From NCBI GenBank assembly GCA_023429375.1, contig JAEYVY010000017.1, positions 1 through 64,000 on the forward strand: 64,000 nt of DNA, in the 5' to 3' direction. Source of the stretch: Bacteroidota bacterium (GTDB lineage Bacteria; Bacteroidota; Bacteroidia; Bacteroidales; Tannerellaceae). The notes beneath the pieces are model-generated. The model was not told the DNA's origin. It saw nothing but the letters and a program-made list of their open reading frames with translations, and made no database searches. Of this stretch, positions 17,257 to 26,700 are shown piece after piece. A program made the position numbers and the translations under genes. Position 1 is the stretch's first letter. Each line of letters starts with the position of its first letter.

Positions 17257-18604
17257 CAATTATATACGTGTACTTTGTTTGATGGTTGTCCTCTGTTGGG
17301 CTCCAATAGCAAAGGCGCAGATTGAACTTTCGCTACCTCCTATACCGAAGAGCGATTCGATTCGCACTTTGGAGATTAGTTATAAAAACGGACTGCCCTT
17401 TGTTATTGACTCTTTGTTGAATATACAAGATGAAACGAATCAGTTAGAGTCTGTATTTCAATTCTTGCAAGCACTGGAAACAGGAAAAGACACGACCATG
17501 AATATCGTCCATCTGGGAGATTCTCACATACAGGCAGGTCATTTGTCCGGCCGACTCATGCGTCTGCTGCATCAGCAGTTCGGCAATGCCGGGAGAGGAT
17601 GGGTGGCTCCTTTTAAGTTGTCGAAGGTAAATGAGCCCGATGATTATTTCTTGTATTCGACTGTCAAAGACTGGGTGGCCGGACGTATCACACAAAGGCA
17701 GAAGAAGACGCCTATCGGCCCTGGAGGAATAGGGATTAAGTCGGCGTCGAGTTCCATAAATCTAGACATTGTTATCGCTCCTCTTAATGGCGCTGGCTAT
17801 ACGTTTAATCAAGCGATTCTTTATCGTGGTAACAGGTCTCTTCCCATGCTGCCAACCGGGACTATGAAAGACTCTGTAGAAACAGCAAGGAGCATAGACA
17901 ATCAAGCTCCGCGTTTGGTGACTGATACCTTCCGCCTATCAAAACTGACGGATATGTTACAGCTTCATAGTACCCGTCGTAAACCGGGAACAGATGAACT
18001 ATTACCCGCATCGTATTTTGAGAATATTTATTACGGGCTTAATCTGACTAATGGCAATCCCGGTATTTTATATCATGCGGTAGGTGTTAATGGTGCTATG
18101 TTCGTAAATTATGCCGATGATGATTTCTTATCTCGTTTGGCTTTGCTCAAGCCCGATCTGCTTATTATCTCGCTTGGAACAAACGAATCTTTCGGTTCGC
18201 GCTTCATTGAAAGCGAGCTGCGTAGTCAGATACACGACTTCTTACTGATGGCGAAGAAGTATATGCCTAATACTGCTTTATTGTTGACTACGCCGCCGGA
18301 ATGCTATAAGCGTATCCGCGTAAACAAGCAACGTACGTACGTGCGCAATGATAATACATCAAAAGCAGCAGCTGCTATTCTTAAGCAAGCCAAAGAAGAG
18401 GGGATAGCCTGCTGGGACCTGTTTACCGCAACGGGAGGAAAGGACTCATCCAAAAGCTGGTATAAAGAAGGTTTATTAGGCAGGGACCGAATACATTTTA
18501 CACAAGTTGGTTATCAAAAGCAAGCCGACCTGCTCTTCTTGTCCTTGATGAATTGGTATACGAGTAAAAAAAATGATTTAGAAAAGCAAACAACTGATGA
18601 ATAG
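17228..18604 (+). CDS. Secreted SGNH/GDSL hydrolase-like protein
   Basis: A 458-residue protein with a signal peptide (hydrophobic residues ~13-30, ending PIAKAQ). SGNH blocks are clear: VHLGDSHIQAGHL with Ser99, IISLGTNESFG and GRDRIHFTQVGY with the Asp-x-x-His. The start overlaps the previous gene by 29 nt and the end overlaps the MBOAT gene by 8 nt, so all three are co-translated. It likely is a periplasmic acetylesterase or acetyltransferase that works with the MBOAT. Confidence 0.8.
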   Translation: MMKQKKQYISNYIRVLCLMVVLCWAPIAKAQIELSLPPIPKSDSIRTLEISYKNGLPFVIDSLLNIQDETNQLESVFQFLQALETGKDTTMNIVHLGDSHIQAGHLSGRLMRLLHQQFGNAGRGWVAPFKLSKVNEPDDYFLYSTVKDWVAGRITQRQKKTPIGPGGIGIKSASSSINLDIVIAPLNGAGYTFNQAILYRGNRSLPMLPTGTMKDSVETARSIDNQAPRLVTDTFRLSKLTDMLQLHSTRRKPGTDELLPASYFENIYYGLNLTNGNPGILYHAVGVNGAMFVNYADDDFLSRLALLKPDLLIISLGTNESFGSRFIESELRSQIHDFLLMAKKYMPNTALLLTTPPECYKRIRVNKQRTYVRNDNTSKAAAAILKQAKEEGIACWDLFTATGGKDSSKSWYKEGLLGRDRIHFTQVGYQKQADLLFLSLMNWYTSKKNDLEKQTTDE

Positions 18605-20156
18605 CCTAATAGATTCGATACAAACCTACTTGGCGCAACTCTCTCCGGAAAAAGCGGTAGACTTACTGCGTTACCAACCGGACTCACCTATGCTTTTCAG
18701 TAGTGGGTTGTTTTTCTTTTTGTTTATCGGCTTTTTCATTATTTACATGTCGCTAAGGAAAAACACGTTAGCTCGTATCGTCTATGTGACTTTGTTTTCT
18801 CTGTTTTTCTACTATAAAAGTAGCGGTCTTTGGTTTGGACTGCTGATATTAACGGCTACTTCAGACTATTGGATTGGACGATTGCTCGAATTGACCTCTA
18901 CCATATGGAAGAAGAAGTTATTGGTGACCCTCAGTCTTTGTGTAAATCTGGGCATGCTGGGCTATTTCAAGTATTTCAACTTTTTGTATGAATCGATAGT
19001 TATAGCCGGAAATGAAATAGGCAACTTGTTTGGCTACGAATCGATGCAACAGCTGTCCTATCAGAAACTGGATATCTTCCTGCCGGTCGGACTTTCCTTT
19101 TTTACGTTTCAATCAATCAGTTATATTGTTGATATTTATCGAGGGAAGACTACTGTTCTGCATCGTTGGATAGATTACCTCTTTTATGTTTCCTTTTTCC
19201 CTATGTTGGTGGCCGGTCCGATTGTCAGAGCGCGCGAATTCATCCCTCAGATGTATAAATCTCCCACACTAAGTCGATCGGATTTTGGTGAGGGGTTTTA
19301 TCTGGTTCTGTGCGGTTTGTTTAAGAAAGCAGTCATCTCGGACTATATCAGCTTTAACTTCGTAGACCGTGTGTTCGACTCACCATTGCTTTATACGGGG
19401 GTGGAAAATCTGTTGGCCGTTTATGGGTATGCTCTACAGATTTATTGTGATTTTTCGGGTTATTCGGATATGGCAATTGGCATTGCGCTCCTGCTTGGAT
19501 TCCGTTTTAATGTCAACTTTGACTCTCCTTATCAGTCGGCCACCATAACGGAGTTTTGGCGCAGATGGCATATTTCTTTGTCCTCCTGGCTGAAAGATTA
19601 TCTGTATATTTCGTTGGGTGGAAACCGTAAAGGCAAAGGACGGACTTATGTTAATCTTTTCATCACTATGCTATTGGGTGGTCTGTGGCACGGCGCATCT
19701 ATCCGTTTCATTCTTTGGGGAGCCTTGCATGGTGTAGCCTTGGCTGTACACAAATTTTTGATGGGGCAGTTCAAAAGCCTCAAGCAAACGGGTGAAGAGA
19801 TGGGGCTAGTGAGTCGTATAGCCGGTACCGTATTTACCTTTCATGTCGTTTGCTTTGGCTGGATTTTCTTTAGAGCCAGTTCGATGCAGACTGTAAAAGA
19901 GATACTATCTCAGATATTTACGAATTTCCATCCGGAAATCTTCATGCAATTTATCAGTGGCTATACGGTTGTATTTTCACTTATGATTATAGGGTATATC
20001 TTCCATTTTATACCGAAAGTGACTGAACGTAGTATTCAAGGTATAGTTGCCCGTTCACCTTTATTTGTACAGGCCTTGATGCTGATTGTAGCTATTTTCG
20101 TTGTCGTACAATTTAAAAATGCAGGTGTACAGCCTTTTATTTATTTTCAATTTTAA
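18597..20156 (+). CDS. MBOAT family membrane O-acyltransferase (AlgI-like)
   Basis: A 519-residue polytopic inner-membrane protein with about 10-12 hydrophobic segments. AlgI-type motifs are seen: FPMLVAGPIVRAREF, YCDFSGYSDMAIGIALLLGF, EFWRRWHISLSSWLKDYLYISLGG (split here only by reading) and GGLWHGAS with the catalytic His365. These proteins pass acetyl groups from a cytosolic donor across the membrane to SGNH partners. The gene ends within the 3' end of the convergent mscS gene (20-nt overlap), so no terminator separates them. Confidence 0.9.
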   Translation: MNSLIDSIQTYLAQLSPEKAVDLLRYQPDSPMLFSSGLFFFLFIGFFIIYMSLRKNTLARIVYVTLFSLFFYYKSSGLWFGLLILTATSDYWIGRLLELTSTIWKKKLLVTLSLCVNLGMLGYFKYFNFLYESIVIAGNEIGNLFGYESMQQLSYQKLDIFLPVGLSFFTFQSISYIVDIYRGKTTVLHRWIDYLFYVSFFPMLVAGPIVRAREFIPQMYKSPTLSRSDFGEGFYLVLCGLFKKAVISDYISFNFVDRVFDSPLLYTGVENLLAVYGYALQIYCDFSGYSDMAIGIALLLGFRFNVNFDSPYQSATITEFWRRWHISLSSWLKDYLYISLGGNRKGKGRTYVNLFITMLLGGLWHGASIRFILWGALHGVALAVHKFLMGQFKSLKQTGEEMGLVSRIAGTVFTFHVVCFGWIFFRASSMQTVKEILSQIFTNFHPEIFMQFISGYTVVFSLMIIGYIFHFIPKVTERSIQGIVARSPLFVQALMLIVAIFVVVQFKNAGVQPFIYFQF

Positions 20157-21405
20157 GTTGGCGAAGGTCATTACCTGAAATATCTTGGAATACGCGTAGC
20201 TCGAATTCAGGAATGATAGCCAAGACATGGTCGAATATGTCTGCTTGCAAAGTTTCGTAGACAACCCATGTTCTATCAGACGAGAAATAATACAGCTCGA
20301 TAGGAAGACCCTTATCAGTCGGCTGCAGGTGGCGAACCATGCACATCAGTTCATGATTGATGCCTGGGTGGCTTTTTAGGTAACGCATCAAGTAGTTTCT
20401 GAACACACCTAAATTTGTTTGCCGTCTACCGTTTACAAGAATAGACGAGTCGATATTATGCTGCTCATTATACTCTTTGAGTTCTTCTTCCTTACCGTCT
20501 ATATAATCCGTAATCAATGAGATCTTGCGGAACTTAGCTAACATTTCGGGCGTACAGAAACGTACGCTATTCATGTCGATATTGATGGAACGTTTTGTGC
20601 GGCGTCCGCCCGATTCAAACATGCTCCTCCAGTTTTGAAACGAGTCGGATATCAATGCATAAGGAGGTACGGTTGTGATTGTGTTGTCCCAGTTTCTAAC
20701 CTTTACGGCATATAATGTCATTTCGATGACAACACCGTCTGCATTGTATTTTTGCATCGTAATCCAGTCACCAGGACGAAGCATATCATTGGCCGACAAT
20801 TGTATTCCGGCAACAAACCCAAGTATCGTGTCTTTGAAGACCAAGGTTAGAATAGCAGCCGAAGCACCTAAACCGGTCAATAATCCTTTAATGGGCTGAT
20901 CTATCAAAGCTCCAATAATGGCAATGATTCCGATAATGACAACCGTGATTTGTAATATCTGAATGAAACCCTTAAGCGGTTTGTTTTTAAGTGCTTCTTT
21001 CTGACTGTATACTTCGTGGATCAAACCTAAAGAAGCATATATAAAACGCAAGGAAATGGCAATCATATAGACCTCACAAAGACGCCTTAAGAAATCCAGT
21101 AAACCATGTTGGCTTTCTTCAGGAAACGCAAACGGAAGCATAAAATAGATAAAAATAGAGGGAATGATATTAATCATTTTATGGATAAGCTTCCTTTCAA
21201 TGATGAGGTCGTCCCAAATCGTTTTTGTTTTGGCAGCAATGTGTACGAATATTTTCAGGATGATGTTGCTGCAGATATAGTCTATCAGATATGCAAATGC
21301 CAGTATGAAAAATAAAACAATAAGATTATCAAGTTGAGTTGCTGTTTCATTGGAGACACCAAATGCTAGTAACAGTTGATATGCCCATTCTCTAAGATTA
21401 TCCAT
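20137..21405 (-). CDS. MscS family mechanosensitive channel
   Basis: A 422-residue channel close in size to E. coli YbdG. Several N-terminal membrane segments precede the pore helix (LTGLGASAAILTLVFKDTILGFVAG) and a cytosolic beta/alpha domain with GDWITMQKYNADGVV and TVPPYALIS. I use the ATG at 21405: the minus-strand -7 box TACTTTTG (21427-21434) overlaps a possible upstream start at 21429, which would not be transcribed. It would release solutes upon osmotic downshock. Confidence 0.88.
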   Translation of the reverse strand: MDNLREWAYQLLLAFGVSNETATQLDNLIVLFFILAFAYLIDYICSNIILKIFVHIAAKTKTIWDDLIIERKLIHKMINIIPSIFIYFMLPFAFPEESQHGLLDFLRRLCEVYMIAISLRFIYASLGLIHEVYSQKEALKNKPLKGFIQILQITVVIIGIIAIIGALIDQPIKGLLTGLGASAAILTLVFKDTILGFVAGIQLSANDMLRPGDWITMQKYNADGVVIEMTLYAVKVRNWDNTITTVPPYALISDSFQNWRSMFESGGRRTKRSINIDMNSVRFCTPEMLAKFRKISLITDYIDGKEEELKEYNEQHNIDSSILVNGRRQTNLGVFRNYLMRYLKSHPGINHELMCMVRHLQPTDKGLPIELYYFSSDRTWVVYETLQADIFDHVLAIIPEFELRVFQDISGNDLRQLKIENK

Positions 21406-21426
21406 ATTTATTCTATTTGTTTCAAG

Positions 21427-21457
21427 CAAAAGTAGGCAAATGTATGATTATATACAA
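21427..21457 (-). promoter_or_regulatory. mscS promoter
   Basis: On minus, TTG (about 21455-21457) is followed after 20 nt by TACTTTTG (21434-21427). This decides the downstream start codon. Confidence 0.65.
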
Positions 21458-21491
21458 CCGGAAAGGGCATCTTACTTGTAGGAAAAACTTC

Positions 21492-21499
21492 TATCTTTG
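21492..21499 (+). promoter_or_regulatory. -7 box of the nuclease gene
   Basis: TATCTTTG, a match to TAnnTTTG, 22 nt before the ATG at 21522. Confidence 0.6.
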
Positions 21500-21521
21500 T
21501 CTTAAATCAAGGTAAGGAAGA

Positions 21522-22454
21522 ATGGCAAAAAAAAGGTCAAAAAGGAAGAATAGCAAACAGAAAGGAAAAACATTCTGGTTGGAATTCAAGCGTTTTATAG
21601 CTATCGTCTGTGTAGGAATCGTTGTTATTACCGGATTACTATTTCTGTATCTTAATTTCGTTTCTGAAGAGAAAGCTAATCAGATTGTTGACGGTATTGT
21701 TAAAAATGTGCCGGAGATAATTGAACAGAATACCCCATCAAAACTTAAAAAAGAGGAGCTTCCCACCGGTGCTGAAATCCCGGTTTTAAAAAACGGAGCA
21801 AAGGAGCAAATCATCAAACATGAAGGTTATTCCGTATCTTATAATCCTGATTACAAAATACCGAATTGGGTAGCTTATGAACTTACTGAAGAAAAAGTAA
21901 AGAACAACAAGGTTAAACGACATAATAAATTTATACCCGACCCTCAAGTTAAGGGTGCTACTGCATTAAATGAAGACTATACCCGAACCGGTTACGACCG
22001 TGGACATATGGTTCCAGCAGGAGATATGAAATGGTCGGAAAAAGTTATGCGCGAGACTTTTTATTTCAGCAATATATGTCCACAAGATAGAGGATTGAAT
22101 AGTGGCGTATGGAACGATCTGGAAATGACTATTCGTGTATGGGCGAAGGAACATAAACGGATATTTATTGCTGCAGGCCCTGTAATAGAAAAGGATCTCA
22201 AGCGGCTTGGGAAGAACAGGGTAGGAGTTCCAAGGCAATTTTATAAAGTTGTATGTGATCCTGAAAAAGCACAATGCATTGGTTTTTTGTTTGAGAATCG
22301 TGATTATAAGCAGACTTCTCCAAGGGATTTGGCTGTAACAGTCGATGAAATAGAAACAGTTACGGGTATTGATTTCTTTCCTCAATTTCCGGATAAAATA
22401 GAGAAGGAGATGGAATCAAAAGTAGATTTGAATTTTTGGTCATTTTTTAGATAA
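21522..22454 (+). CDS. Membrane-anchored DNA/RNA non-specific endonuclease
   Basis: A 310-residue protein. A lysine-rich N-terminus is followed by one membrane segment (residues ~24-46) and then a NUC1 betabetaalpha-metal nuclease domain. The catalytic motif is YDRGHMVPAGDM with His162, followed by the metal-binding Asn region (SNICPQDRGLNSGVWNDLE). The domain should face the periplasm, where it could degrade incoming or environmental nucleic acid for nutrition. It is monocistronic as far as spacing shows. Confidence 0.9.
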   Translation: MAKKRSKRKNSKQKGKTFWLEFKRFIAIVCVGIVVITGLLFLYLNFVSEEKANQIVDGIVKNVPEIIEQNTPSKLKKEELPTGAEIPVLKNGAKEQIIKHEGYSVSYNPDYKIPNWVAYELTEEKVKNNKVKRHNKFIPDPQVKGATALNEDYTRTGYDRGHMVPAGDMKWSEKVMRETFYFSNICPQDRGLNSGVWNDLEMTIRVWAKEHKRIFIAAGPVIEKDLKRLGKNRVGVPRQFYKVVCDPEKAQCIGFLFENRDYKQTSPRDLAVTVDEIETVTGIDFFPQFPDKIEKEMESKVDLNFWSFFR

Positions 22455-22766
22455 GTAGGTTCTTTTATAATAGCTGTTAAACGGGTAGGTTTCGTACTTA
22501 TAGACCAATTTATTAATATTCAATTAATTATTTTGAAATTGTGAATATTGTAAGTATGTTTGCCGAAATTTAAATTTTCTTTTTTATTGTTTTCAATTTT
22601 GTGAGCTGTAACTATTGTTTTTCTTTACTTTTTAAGAATAAACCGTTTTATGCAAATTCATTTGTAATTTTTTAGTCGACTACTAAGTTGTAAGCCAATT
22701 TGGTCGGTTCAGTGTTTTTATGTATGCATAAAGATTTTTTATTTCTATTATTTATCATATAACTAT
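22455..22766. other. AT-rich intergenic region with long leader
   Basis: No gene is seen. A strong promoter at 22532-22562 would give a leader of about 200 nt before the outer-membrane barrel gene at 22767. I recognise no riboswitch or terminator in it. Confidence 0.5.
22532..22562 (+). promoter_or_regulatory. Promoter upstream of the barrel/surface-protein operon
   Basis: TTTG (22532-22535), 19 nt, TATGTTTG (22555-22562): an ideal Bacteroidetes -33/-7 arrangement. Confidence 0.75.
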
Positions 22767-23720
22767 ATGTGTATTAGGAAGATAATCCTGTTGTTTATTG
22801 TGTTTTGTGCAGGGTGTATTTCGTTGTTTGCACAAGAAGGTTCTCATCTGTCGGTTGCCCTAAAAGCTGGTGGTGGCGGATTGGATTATAAAGTTAATAG
22901 TTCGGATTTGAAGGAGAAAGGTAATCGCTCAAATCAACTTGGTGTAGGTGTCAACTTCAACTATAGTTATTTTTTCAACAATAATTGGGGGATAAGTATA
23001 GGATTAGATATTACTCGCTATGCATCTGTGGGCAAACTAAAAGGAGGAATCTCAGATAATTCCTTTTTTGCGTTAGGCCAGTTCGTGGATGATGATTTGG
23101 AAGGCCGTCCCAGAGAATTTGAGCTTCGTACACGAATCAGTAACCTGGAAGAATTGCAAACAGTGTTCTTTTTTGAGATTCCCGTAATGCTGGCTTATCA
23201 AACTCGTTTCGGAGATGATGAGAAGTGGGGGATGTATGGTGGAATAGGCGTAAAGCTAATGCTTCCCATCAGTTCAAAATTTGAAATACAAAATGGAGAG
23301 AACAGCCAATTTAACGTATCCGGTTATTATGAAGGCATTCCAACCGATATGGGCTCACCGTCACACCCTCCTGTTTCAAATCATGGCTATGGGACAATTA
23401 CAGATCCGAATGCTTCTTTATCTTGGAATGATGATCTGAAATTAAAAACGGGTGTTGCCGGAACGTTTGATTTAGGTTTTCTATTTCGCATAGCTGAAGA
23501 AACTGATTTTACGGTTGGTGGATACTTTGATTATGGTTTTACAGATATGAAGAAGAATGGTAATCAAAAGCTTTTTACTTCGCCGAAGGAATATCATCCG
23601 GGCTCAAATAAAAAAATCGGTGAAGGCATTCGGTATAATGGTATGTTAAATTCAGACCTGACGGGTAAAATCAAACCGATAGCTTTTGGTTTGAAAGTCG
23701 GAATTCGTTTTAAACTATAA
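22767..23720 (+). CDS. Outer-membrane beta-barrel protein (hypothetical)
   Basis: A 317-residue protein with a signal peptide (hydrophobic residues ~5-20, ending SLFAQ) and alternating amphipathic strands ending in a C-terminal aromatic/hydrophobic strand (FGLKVGIRFKL), as in outer-membrane barrels. Loops are glycine/aspartate rich. It is 17 nt upstream of the giant beta-helix gene, so the two are surely co-transcribed. It might help to export or anchor that protein, but I see no PorP/SprF-specific motif. No function can be assigned. Confidence 0.7.
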   Translation: MCIRKIILLFIVFCAGCISLFAQEGSHLSVALKAGGGGLDYKVNSSDLKEKGNRSNQLGVGVNFNYSYFFNNNWGISIGLDITRYASVGKLKGGISDNSFFALGQFVDDDLEGRPREFELRTRISNLEELQTVFFFEIPVMLAYQTRFGDDEKWGMYGGIGVKLMLPISSKFEIQNGENSQFNVSGYYEGIPTDMGSPSHPPVSNHGYGTITDPNASLSWNDDLKLKTGVAGTFDLGFLFRIAEETDFTVGGYFDYGFTDMKKNGNQKLFTSPKEYHPGSNKKIGEGIRYNGMLNSDLTGKIKPIAFGLKVGIRFKL

Positions 23721-23737
23721 CTTAAAGACTGCATAAT

Positions 23738-26700
23738 ATGAATAATATTCTACGTTCTATATATTTGGCAATGTCGCTGTTTGTTACAGTGTCGTTTACG
23801 TTGCCGGCTCAAGTAGTAGTTAATAATGTTACAGAATTACTGTCTGCTCTAAGTACTGCGTCTGAAAATGATGTGATCAACTTAGATCCAAACTTCACCT
23901 CTTCTTCAGTGACTATACCTATGCCTTCTGTTGCTGTAACCATTGATGGGGGAGATTATGTTTGGGAAACCGGTTCGATTACTATAAATGGAGGATCTTC
24001 GGGTCATTTAACAATACGGAATTTAAAGATAAATTCGAATAAGTTAGAAAATAAATCATCTAATGGTCAACTAACCTTAGATCATATGGAGTTCTACAAT
24101 GCTCTATCTGGTGCAATAGATATCTCCACATCCGGTAGTGCATTTACTCTTATATCATATACGAAGATTCATAATAATCGAGGAGTTAATACCGCTTCTG
24201 CTATTTGGCTCGGAGTTAGTAGTGTATTAGAGATATCAAATTCAACAATTGAAAATAATACCGGAATAGGAGGAGGTAGTGAATGTGGTGCAATTGCTTC
24301 AAAAAATTATACAGGTGAACTTATGATTAATAATTCCGTTTTTAGGAATAATGTAAATAAAAGTGTCAATACTGGTATTTTTGGTGGAGGCGGAGGAGCT
24401 ATGTCGATGCATTATCTGAAAGGCTCTATTCACATCTCTGAATGTCTATTTGAAGGGAATAAAACGAACGGAGAAGATACTGAAATCAAATCTACTTATG
24501 ATGGAGGAGCCATTTACATATTCGACGGTCGTGATGGAGCTGTGGTAAACATTGTTAGTTCGACATTTACCGAAAATGTAGCCTACGATGATGGCGGTGC
24601 AATAATGTTTCAGGGAACGGGTAATCCAGGCTTAACCACTTCAATTGTGAACTGTACTTTCTATAAAAACAGAGCACATGGAGCTGATGGTGCCGGCTAT
24701 GCCGGAGGTGCGATTCAGTATTTCAAAAACGGAGGAAGTTCCAAAATGGTGAATAACATACTTAGCTCTACTTTTGTTGGTAATATTGGAGGTAGTGAAC
24801 AAACAACTACTGAACAACGAGGAGGAGCTATTGGATTAAGTGGAGCAGGTATTTTAGCAACAGCCGCTGTAACACGTAATGGATGTTTATTTGTTGGGAA
24901 TCAAGTTTATGGAGTGGATGGAAAAATAAACGATGCAAGTACGAATAAAGATATTTCGTTAAATGCTACAACACAGGCAGGTACGTATAATGTGATCAAT
25001 GTAGACAAGGGAGATGCACCAGCTTATACTGCTGAGGATGTTCTTGGTCGTAATTATTCATTCTGTGAGAATTTGTCCGGTATTAAGGCCGGTGTTGATG
25101 GTGAAATTATTAAAACAATTCCCATAAAGCCTGAAGGTATAGCTGATATGACGTATAGTGGAGCAACTTCTGTTCCATATACGGATCAGAGAAACTTTAC
25201 CAGAAATAAGGATCAGGGAGCTATAGAGATGGCTTGGGTTCGTTTTAATGCCGGAGAAGGAGAGTGGACAGGCCTGAATGATAATCTGATGTATGAAGGA
25301 ACGGATTATTATGAGTCAGTTTCACAAAAAGCGAAATATTATTACCGGATTACTAATTCAGGTGGAACAGTAACTTCTCCCGATTCGGAATCAGGTGTTA
25401 CTTTAGCACCTCCATCAGGGCTTGAGTTTGATAAATGGGTATGGGAAAAAGACAGCACAACAGAGTGGAAACCAACAGATGTAATTGTGGACTCATTGCG
25501 AGTTGTTGCCATTTATAAAACAGCAACTCAGGCGCGCTATAAAGTACTGTATGAACCGAACGGAGGTGGTGGTACAGCTATAGCACACGAGTGTGACGAA
25601 AACGATCAGCATACAATATTAAATTATAACGATGGCAGTATAGGTTTTACACCTCCTACTTCGAATCATGTATTTGCAGGCTGGAAAGACAGTCAGGGTA
25701 ATCCTTTTACCGTAAATACAAGTTATACATTTACGTCAGACACTACATTGTATGCCCAATGGAAGGAGTCTTCTCCTATAACAATCATCTATGATTCCGG
25801 TATCGGAACAGGAGATGACAAGATATTTACTACGGCTAAAGACGGTTCACATACTATTTTGGAATATACGAATCCAACTATCGACTTTAAACCTTCAAGT
25901 CCTAATCATTCCTTTGTTTGCTGGAAAGATAGTCTGGGTAATATTTATACAATTGGAGAATCTTATGTGTTTACAACTCAGACAAGATTGATTGCTCAAT
26001 GGCAGGAAGATAAGCCTTCTATTACTGACTGTGCAATCACCTATTACCCCAATGGGGGTGGTGGTACCGTGCAAACGATTAGTAATGCACCAGACTGTTC
26101 TTATAAGATTTTAAATTACGTAGATTCACCTTTGTATTTTACCGCTCCAAATGCAAACTATGAGTTTGTGAATTGGAATACGAAGGCAGATGGATCGGGA
26201 ACTTCTTATGAAGTAGGAGTAACGGTAACTGCTAAAGACCATCTTGAACTTTATGCCCAATGGAAGAGGACGTCATCGCCGGGAGATAACGCAGGAATAG
26301 AAATCCATCCTCTGTTGCCCTTCTGTTCGACTGATGCTTGGATACATATTCCCTATGATATCTTGCTGACTTCTCCGATGGAATATACTGTGATTTTCTC
26401 AGAAGAAGCGAAGAAAGCCGGGTTTAAGGATATTGATGTCTTTACAGAGTTGCCAAGCAATTACATTACTGTTCCAATGCCAAACGGAGTCTCTAAAGGA
26501 AAATATGCAGGTAAGATAGTGTTGCGCACGACAGACAATACATCGATTATCACAGACTATCCATTTGAATTGGAAGTGTTAGGCGGTGTAGTTATCGTAA
26601 ATCAACCGGAATCAACAAGAGCATGTAAAGAAGAGTCTTTTACTCTAAATGTGGATGCTTCAGATGATGCACTTTCTTATCAGTGGTACTTTGAAGGAGA

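Noticed and set aside
21406..21429. Longer mscS start
   Set aside because: The promoter -7 box overlaps it, so the codon would lie at or above the transcription start.
22563..22766. Riboswitch or invertible promoter in the long leader
   Set aside because: I found no known aptamer pattern and no inverted repeat pair around the promoter.
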